This document shows, piece after piece, positions 58,751 through 64,000 of a stretch of 64,000 nucleotides of DNA. Source of the stretch: Cytobacillus purgationiresistens (GTDB taxonomy: Bacteria; Bacillota; Bacilli; Bacillales; Cytobacillaceae). Positions within the stretch are counted from its first letter, which is position 1, and every line of letters starts with the position of its first letter. The stretch is taken from the NCBI RefSeq assembly GCF_030813235.1, contig NZ_JAUSUB010000011.1:62001-126000 (forward strand), in the 5' to 3' direction. The notes beneath the pieces are model-generated. The model did not search any database. It saw nothing but the letters and a program-made list of their open reading frames with translations, and was not told the origin of the DNA. Position numbers and translations under genes: made by a program.

Positions 58751-59647
58751 ATGAGTTTAGTTAAGTATGAAATTTTTAGTAAAGCAGCAGAGGTAAATAG
58801 CTTCACAAAAACCGCAGAAAAATTAGGATTAACGCAATCTGCTGTAAGCCATGCCATTACTAGCTTAGAAAAAGAGTTTAACTTTCCTTTATTTATTCGG
58901 AATAACTCTGCAATTAAGCTAACTCAGAATGGTATGAATTTATTAGTCACGATTCGAGAAATATTATATTATAACGATATATTAAAACAGGATGTAAACG
59001 CTATAAACGGCTTGAATAAAGGAACAGTAAAGGTAGGGGTATTTAGTAGTATTTCTACAAAATGGATTCCTTTTATTATGAAGGAAATGGAGAAGAAATA
59101 TCCTAATATAGAAATTAAACTAATAGAAGGGAATTATGCTGAGATAGAAAAATGGTTATTAGATAATGAGGTTGATTGTGGTTTTATTAATAATAGTACT
59201 TCCTCATTACGTTCATTTGACATTGTAAAGTTAAAGACTGAGCCACTTTTATGTGTAGTATCAGAGCAATCACCTTTACACAACAACAAACATTTATCGG
59301 TTGAAGACATAGAAACTACTCCTTTCATTATGCCAACTTATCAATGCTTTGACGATATACAATTATTTTTTAAAGAAAACAACATTAAGCCTAATATTCG
59401 ATTCGAAAATATGAATGAAAATTCTATTTTTTCTATGGTTGAAAATAATTTAGGTATAAGTATTTTACCCGAAATGATTATCCCTAAAGGATTAAATTCC
59501 ATCAAGGTTATCCCACTTGAATTAGAGCAAACACGAACGATTGGATTAGCAATCAGAACGCCAATTTCACCTGCAGTAAAAAAATTCTCTGAGGTTACTG
59601 AGAATTGGGTAAAAAAACTGAGCTATAGTAGTTATCGAGCCATTTAG
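58751..59647 (+). CDS. LysR-family transcriptional regulator
   Basis: This 298-aa protein has a winged HTH in residues 1-60 (YEIFSKAAEVNSFTKTAEKLG, less its last residue, then LTQSAVSHAITSLEKE). The effector domain follows with GTVKVGVFSSIS and MVENNLGISILPEM. ATG 58751 is preferred for the GGGGTG site. The 110-bp divergent gap to the epimerase gene is the probable control region. Confidence 0.9.
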   Translation: MSLVKYEIFSKAAEVNSFTKTAEKLGLTQSAVSHAITSLEKEFNFPLFIRNNSAIKLTQNGMNLLVTIREILYYNDILKQDVNAINGLNKGTVKVGVFSSISTKWIPFIMKEMEKKYPNIEIKLIEGNYAEIEKWLLDNEVDCGFINNSTSSLRSFDIVKLKTEPLLCVVSEQSPLHNNKHLSVEDIETTPFIMPTYQCFDDIQLFFKENNIKPNIRFENMNENSIFSMVENNLGISILPEMIIPKGLNSIKVIPLELEQTRTIGLAIRTPISPAVKKFSEVTENWVKKLSYSSYRAI

Positions 59648-59801
59648 TACCGTCAGCGACATTTACTTATGGTTAGGAGATGGGAACGGTAGTGGACAGA
59701 TACTTACCATAAGTTAATGCTGCCGCCCAGAAAAATCCTTTTATTTTTTCTTATAGAGTCAATTTCGTTACTTAAATGTAGCAATAAGTGATATTTGTGG
59801 T

Positions 59802-59861
59802 TTTAAAATAAAGTTTGATAATTTAAAACAAAGTCTGATCATTTATAAAAAAGATTGATAA
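59802..59861 (+). repeat. Three tandem 20-bp repeats (set 2) with adjoining hairpin
   Basis: The units are TTTAAAATAAAGTTTGATAA, TTTAAAACAAAGTCTGATCA and TTTATAAAAAAGATTGATAA. A perfect 13-bp hairpin (AGAAATCCTATTA at 59861-59873 with its complement at 59885-59897) follows directly, then CGGAGCAGATTAG. The same order of parts is found at 56791. A single inverted unit lies at 60572-60591. Confidence 0.8.
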
Positions 59862-60031
59862 GAAATCCTATTAGCTTTAAGAATTAATAGGATTTCTTAT
59901 TTCACTAACGGAGCAGATTAGCTCATTAAATATCAGATTCCGAATAGCTAATTTAATATTTTAAAACATGTTATAATGTAGTCCAAGAGTATATTGCTTA
60001 TCTAGTTTTAAAAGTTCTTTGGAGGAATAAT

Positions 60032-60493
60032 ATGAAAATAAAGTTAGCTACGCTAGATGAAGTTAATCAAATAGAAATTTTATATCAAGAACTTTTTTTA
60101 AAAATGTCAAACTTTCAGCCGAAATATATAAAGCCTGCTAAGCAGGATGTAGAGTTTATCAGGAAGACAATCAATGAGAAGGATTCGGATATTTTAATAG
60201 CTGAAATCGATAACTGTACAGTAGGTTTTTTACTTATTCAAGAACTAATCACACCATCCTATACGTGTTTGGTTGAACATAAATACGCTTTTATTACTGA
60301 TATAATTGTTGGAACCAAATATCAAAATCAAGGAATTGGTTCCGCTTTGTTATTAGAAGCAAAAAAATGGGCTAAAAATCGAAATTTAGATTACTTAGAG
60401 TTAAATGTACTGTCTGAAAATATTGGCGCTATTACTTTATATGAAAAGCAAGGATTCAAAGATGTAAGCCATACAATGCGCTATGAATTTTAA
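60032..60493 (+). CDS. GNAT-family N-acetyltransferase
   Basis: In this 153-aa protein the acetyl-CoA site reads IIVGTKYQNQGIGSALLLEA (Q-x-x-G-x-G/A), and ELNVLSENIGAITLYEKQGF is the usual C-terminal half. The N-terminus has the GNAT beta strand KIKLATLDE. TTGGAGG precedes the ATG. Substrate unknown. Confidence 0.88.
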   Translation: MKIKLATLDEVNQIEILYQELFLKMSNFQPKYIKPAKQDVEFIRKTINEKDSDILIAEIDNCTVGFLLIQELITPSYTCLVEHKYAFITDIIVGTKYQNQGIGSALLLEAKKWAKNRNLDYLELNVLSENIGAITLYEKQGFKDVSHTMRYEF

Positions 60494-60614
60494 TAGAAAA
60501 GACATAAGGAGCATTAATGTGTTGAGAAACTATTTATTACAGGTGCGTTAGTACAATAAGGAGTATTAAAATAATCAAACTTTTTTATAAAAAACTCGTA
60601 CCTAGCTATAAAAG

Positions 60615-60656
60615 AAACTCCATTTTGATCAATCTTTTTTCAAAATGGAGTTTTCT
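60615..60656 (+). terminator. Terminator after the GNAT gene
   Basis: AAACTCCATTTTG and CAAAATGGAGTTT are a 13-bp perfect stem followed by TTCTATTT. Confidence 0.8.
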
Positions 60657-60718
60657 ATTTGTTGTTAAATAAAGGTTGAAGAGAACTTTTTAATCAATCT
60701 TTATTCTAAAGCTACAGA

Positions 60719-60964
60719 TCAATTATTTTCCACGATTTTTATGTTTCCCTTTTCTATTTCAACTACATAGTTTTTCCCGTCATAATAAACTTTTCTTAAA
60801 TTATTATTTTTCGAACCACTAAATAACCCACCTTGATTCATTTCTTCAACTATTACTTTGTCAGGTGTTGTATCTAATGTTATGGAAATGTTATTTAAAA
60901 TTTCTTTTTCTGTTTTATCACTATGATATAGAGAGAATAGCCCTATACGGGGTCTCACCAACAT
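60719..60964 (-). pseudogene. Small hypothetical protein cut by the mini Tn3-type element
   Basis: The first few codons of this frame come from the Tn3-type end at 60949. Native residues follow with LDTTPDKVIVEEMNQGG and VYYDGKNYVVEIEKGNIK. I do not recognise the family. The true 5' end has been replaced. Confidence 0.5.
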
Positions 60965-61181
60965 TTAGCGAAAAACATACGCTAAGCAAAATTCGACAAG
61001 CAAATTACGTTTTTTTATACGCTAAGACATTAAGGATGTTCACAAACTTGATATTCTAATAGTTGTTGAACCTTGATTGTTTAATGGGTTATTGGACACT
61101 TTTAAAGGTAAGAAACATTTATAAATCCCTTACCCAAAAGGTGTTGAGTAACTCTTGGTTTTTAAAACAAATCATTAGCGT

Positions 61182-61499
61182 ATGTTTTCAGCGTTTTGCT
61201 GGCAGCCTGCATTTTTCATGACGGAACAAAAAACTATACTCAATAACTTTTACAGTGAGGATAAAAAACAAGAAAAACCTATGATTGATGAACATGCACA
61301 AGAGCAAATGGGTATACTCATAATGGATTCACTTTACTATACACTGCCGGTAATTATCACCATTTGGAGAAGTGGCCAGTTCTATAAAATTACTGGCATC
61401 GTTAATAAAGTTGACTATCTAATGAAATACATAATTTTTGAAAGCGACTCAAATAATCGCATTAATATTGGTGATATAACCAATGTAGAAAGAGATTAA
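61182..61499 (+). CDS. YolD-like protein, N-terminus uncertain
   Basis: The 105-codon frame has LPVIITIWRSGQFYKITGIVNKVD and a following beta strand IIFESDSNNRINIGDI, the YolD-like core. YolD genes normally follow a uvrX/Y-family polymerase gene in DNA-damage operons. The first ~30 residues do not fit the family and no ribosome binding site is clear, so the 5' part may be foreign or the start internal. Confidence 0.65.
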   Translation: MFSAFCWQPAFFMTEQKTILNNFYSEDKKQEKPMIDEHAQEQMGILIMDSLYYTLPVIITIWRSGQFYKITGIVNKVDYLMKYIIFESDSNNRINIGDITNVERD

Positions 61500-61503
61500 T
61501 AAC

Positions 61504-61725
61504 ATGACCAGGATTCCTGAAATTGATCGAGATATTATAGAGCAAGCAATGTATTTACCTATGGTTGTTGTCATATTAGAACGTGATAGGCAGGTAATCG
61601 AAAAAGCACATTTAAAATTAAACAAGCCTTATCTCAATTTAATGGAAGAGACCATTAAAGCTGTAAGACATGATTTTGTCTTAGCGTATAAAAAAAACGT
61701 AATTTTCATGTCGAATTTTGCTTAG
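61504..61725 (+). CDS. Small protein of the yolD operon, 3' end replaced by transposon end
   Basis: The 73-codon frame starts MTRIPEIDRDIIEQAMYLPM and has LVVLERD-like VVVILERDRQ, a companion often found after yolD in bacilli. The last 16 or so codons are encoded by the Tn3-type inward repeat. It follows yolD by 4 bp. Confidence 0.55.
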   Translation: MTRIPEIDRDIIEQAMYLPMVVVILERDRQVIEKAHLKLNKPYLNLMEETIKAVRHDFVLAYKKNVIFMSNFA

Positions 61726-61757
61726 CGTATGTTTTTCGCTAAATGTTGGTGAGACCC

Positions 61758-63397
61758 CATGCCCATCAAGCTAACAACATATATAATAGATAAAAATGCA
61801 CCTTGCTCCAAAATTACCAAGTGGTGGAAAAGTCGGCATGACAAAGAAGCCCTTTAAAAAGCGACTTTTTTGCTAGGAAGCTTGTCTACTATCCTTCACC
61901 GTCGTTTCATACACAACCCCAAGAATATCGAAGACAGTCATCTTCTTATACCGATGACATTTACGACCGTTCTTTTTGAGCACCTGATAAAGACGATGCA
62001 GAATTTTCAAAAGTCCTCCTGTGCCAACGGCCATCGCTTGAAACAGTAACGGAAAGTAATCTTTAATCATATAAATCGCCTTGTATTCACTTAACTCCTG
62101 CTTTTTCTTTTCAAGCAGTAGCTGTCGCATTTGAAACATGGTAGAAGAACAGAGGAGAATGCCGATAAGTTGGCCATATAAATGGCACTCAAGGCGTTAT
62201 CTTTTGATTGTTTTGCATTCATCAATTTCAAAGAATGACTTCCATGTTTTAAATAAAATCTCAATCTGCCAACGCAGGGAATAGAGGGAATGGACATAAT
62301 CAGTGGGGACTTCTTCTTTCGATGTGTTCGTAATATAAACGTTCATGCCCATCAATTGCTTACTTTTCTCCTTCATGACAATACCTTTCTTCTTTTCTCG
62401 TATGGCTTGGTTTTTTAGGCGGGTTTGCGTTTGATTTTCGGTTAATCGATGGATGGTGACACGTGCTGGGAGCTTTTGATTTTGTCCAATATATGCATCT
62501 GGTATTTCCAAATTTTTACCAGGGTTTAGACTAGACATTATTTGCTTCATATCAACTTGGATGTATTCGGTTTGTTTTTTAAAAGTACCATTATTGAAGA
62601 ATTCTGGGTGGGGATTCATGATATAAATACGTGTATTTAACTTCAAGCGAGAGATAAAATAAGCCTTCCTATCATGAATAGCTTGTAAATCTTTTAAATC
62701 AAAGTAACCAAGATCACGTAAACATAGATCATTTTTCTTTACAGTTTCAAGGCAGGTAGTACCATATGTTTTATCATTGTTCTTTCCTGGTCCTAGCTGT
62801 ACGTTTAAAAATTGGCCACTTAGTAAATCGTATTCCAGTTGGATTTTAACTCCCGCAGTATTACTGCTCCCCCCAGAACCTTGAAAATTTGTAGCAAAGG
62901 CATCAGGTAGCTGAAATACAGTTGCATCTAAAATCCGAATACGTTTGAAAGCAGAAATCATGTCTGAAGAAATGGATCGATTGAAACAGAGTTTTTGTGC
63001 TAAGAGTGAAGTAAAAACTTCTCTGAGGAATGCCACAGCTGCTGGATTAAAGCGTTGATTGAGCCCCTCTTGGCTCATGAGTACACCTGTCGAAGCCTTC
63101 AAACGACTACATAGTTGCGTAAGTGATGTACTAGCGACTTCTTGGCTGAGCCAAACACAACGATCAGTTCATCTGCTTGATACTTACTAGATCGCTGTAC
63201 AAAACCAACCTTTTTGGCTATTTCTTTAAGAACGATTGGAGATAGAAAGCGTTGTATTTCTTGTGCAAAAAGTGTCAGTTCACTAGAGATGATAGGATTC
63301 ATAAAAAAACGCTATGCTTATCGTAAACTTCTTACGATAAGCATAGCGTTTTTTTTATTATTTGGAGCTATTGTTTTTACTTAGCTTGATGGGCATG
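61758..63397 (-). mobile_element. IS231-type (IS4 family) insertion sequence, 1640 bp
   Basis: Both ends carry CATGCCCATCAAGCTAA in inverted orientation. The direct repeat TGGTGAGACCC (61747-61757 and 63398-63408) flanks it, an 11-bp target duplication. The target lies inside the end of the mini Tn3-type element. Length, ends and duplication size fit IS231. Confidence 0.9.
61873..63302 (-). pseudogene. IS231-type transposase, one frameshift and one nonsense codon
   Basis: Frames 63302-63099, 63102-62197 and 62196-61873 together cover one IS4-family transposase of about 475 residues. A frame change near 63150 separates ...DELIVV from WLSQEVASTSLTQL. An in-frame TAA at 62197-62199 follows ECKTIKR and the same frame continues [14 protein letters not shown]. 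The YREK-type signature is YSLRWQIEILFKTWK. The element is inactive on its own. Confidence 0.88.
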
Positions 63398-63409
63398 TGG
63401 TGAGACCCC

Positions 63410-63628
63410 TTATATGATGAAGAAGTAAATGGATTTTTTGAAGGTGAAGAAGGTTTGAATGAAACAATGATGATAAACGTTGACGATTTGCCAGTAGAGG
63501 AAGAAAAAATGACGCAATTAGATATGAGCAAATTTGGTAATGAATTGTTTGTCCCTAGATCATTTGCATGGGTGATTAATAAAGAAAACATAAAAGGAGT
63601 TTGTATCATGGCTTCTACAGAATTTTAA
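63410..63628 (+). pseudogene. 3' fragment of an unknown gene next to the transposon
   Basis: An open frame from the IS target duplication reads YDEEVNGFFEGEEGLNE, then INVDDLPVEEEKM and LFVPRSFAWVINKEN. It lacks a start of its own at the left, so its 5' part was probably removed or displaced by the transposon. I do not recognise the family. Confidence 0.45.
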
Positions 63629-63724
63629 TTAACAAAAGGTAGGGGGAGTTAATTCGAAGTGGGATGAAATTACGGTTGAGTAGGAGGGGGTATCCGGACT
63701 CTATATGGAGTCCAGATGTACACA

Positions 63725-64000
63725 TCATTTTATTAATTTGTAGGTTGATACAGTACCCCAAATAAACAGTACTAAATAAAAAAGTCTCTGTAATAGACCT
63801 GAAGGCAAGGGGAAAAGGAAAACAAGTGAGATAAGGAGTGCTATTAATATCAAGCTTAGTAAACAGAAATATGTCCATTTTCTAGCTGCCTTAAGATTTC
63901 TAGAGAAAATAAATAGTCCAGGAAACACAGTAAGCATACCTATCCAAACTAGAATAGAATGCCCAAATAGGTTTACATCTGCAGGAATTAATCCTGAAAC
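63725..64000 (-). CDS. DUF998-like membrane protein (C-terminal part; runs off the window)
   Basis: The minus-strand frame is open to the window end. It reads GLIPADVNLFGHSILVWIGM, then LTVFPGLFIFSRNLKAARKW, with two further hydrophobic helices to the stop at 63725. The Pro-Ala-Asp before a His and helical packing fit DUF998. Function unknown. Confidence 0.65.
   Translation of the reverse strand, partial: VSGLIPADVNLFGHSILVWIGMLTVFPGLFIFSRNLKAARKWTYFCLLSLILIALLISLVFLFPLPSGLLQRLFYLVLFIWGTVSTYKLIK

Larger units (their letters stand above)
60949..61758. mobile_element. Mini Tn3-type element with 38-bp inverted ends
   Basis: The ends at 60949-60986 and 61721-61758 are identical inverted 38-bp repeats starting GGGGTCTCACCAACATTTAG and ending ACGCTAAG. 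Near-identity continues inward for about 40 bp and includes a second TACGCTAAG. This matches Tn3-family terminal repeats. There is no transposase or resolvase inside, so the 810-bp unit is non-autonomous. It carries two yolD-region genes. Confidence 0.85.

Overview
The window reads as chromosomal DNA of a spore-forming Bacillaceae bacterium (Bacillota). The evidence is AT-rich coding sequence, strong Bacillus-type ribosome binding sites, frequent TTG and GTG starts, an EpsA-to-EpsN-like exopolysaccharide operon with a SinR homologue, a collagen-like exosporium-type protein, YjfB and DUF3231 homologues, and IS231-type and Tn3-type mobile DNA. The genus cannot be fixed from the sequence alone.

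Layout. (1) 1-4066: a paeninodin-type lasso peptide locus, with a cyclase cut by the window edge, a 41-aa precursor, an attenuator-like terminator, a HPr-kinase-like peptide kinase, RRE protein B1, protease B2 and a nucleotidyltransferase. (2) 4098-23498: a large exopolysaccharide operon behind a sigma-A promoter whose 17-bp spacer holds an inverted pair of SinR heptamers. It contains an EAR-type antitermination RNA between epsB-like and epsC-like genes. It also contains a complete set for making and attaching an amino sugar (dehydratase, aminotransferase, N-formyltransferase in place of the usual acetyltransferase, priming transferase), many glycosyltransferases, an EpsG-type polymerase, a flippase, a pyruvyltransferase, a PP-loop enzyme and an embedded sinR-like gene. 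(3) 23571-29866: a convergent beta-helix protein, then an ABC exporter behind another promoter with the same SinR-type palindromes, a second small peptide whose leader resembles the lasso leader but whose core does not fit the usual ring rule, a GNAT protein, a phosphoesterase and a VanZ-like protein. The exopolysaccharide operon therefore sits inside what looks like one peptide-antibiotic locus. (4) 30253-37416: a 1986-residue collagen-like protein with a Cys/His-rich block and about 1690 residues of Gly-X-Thr, facing a glycosyltransferase with a repeat-rich C-terminus.

(5) 37589-49270: small membrane, spore-type and regulatory genes with several decayed genes. This stretch includes a 196-nt tRNA-like RNA on the minus strand (40392-40587) with its own sigma-A promoter, the most puzzling element here. 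(6) 49352-56731: the wreck of an integrative conjugative element (toprim-type, Fic, LtrC-type helicase and TnpV genes) broken by a Tn3-type end and an IS1182-family copy. A gene for a fused branched-polyamine synthase and S-adenosylmethionine decarboxylase lies in the gap of the broken helicase gene, behind a structured leader. (7) 56791-64000: a regulator/epimerase block bracketed by two sets of three 20-bp repeats, a GNAT gene, a mini Tn3-type element carrying yolD-type genes, and an IS231-type element inserted in one Tn3 terminal repeat with an 11-bp target duplication.

How the parts fit: regions 1-4 look like surface and community functions (matrix polysaccharide, secreted peptides, spore or cell surface filament), and the shared palindromes suggest that matrix production and peptide export answer to the same SinR-like repressor. 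Regions 5-7 are accessory DNA with many broken genes.
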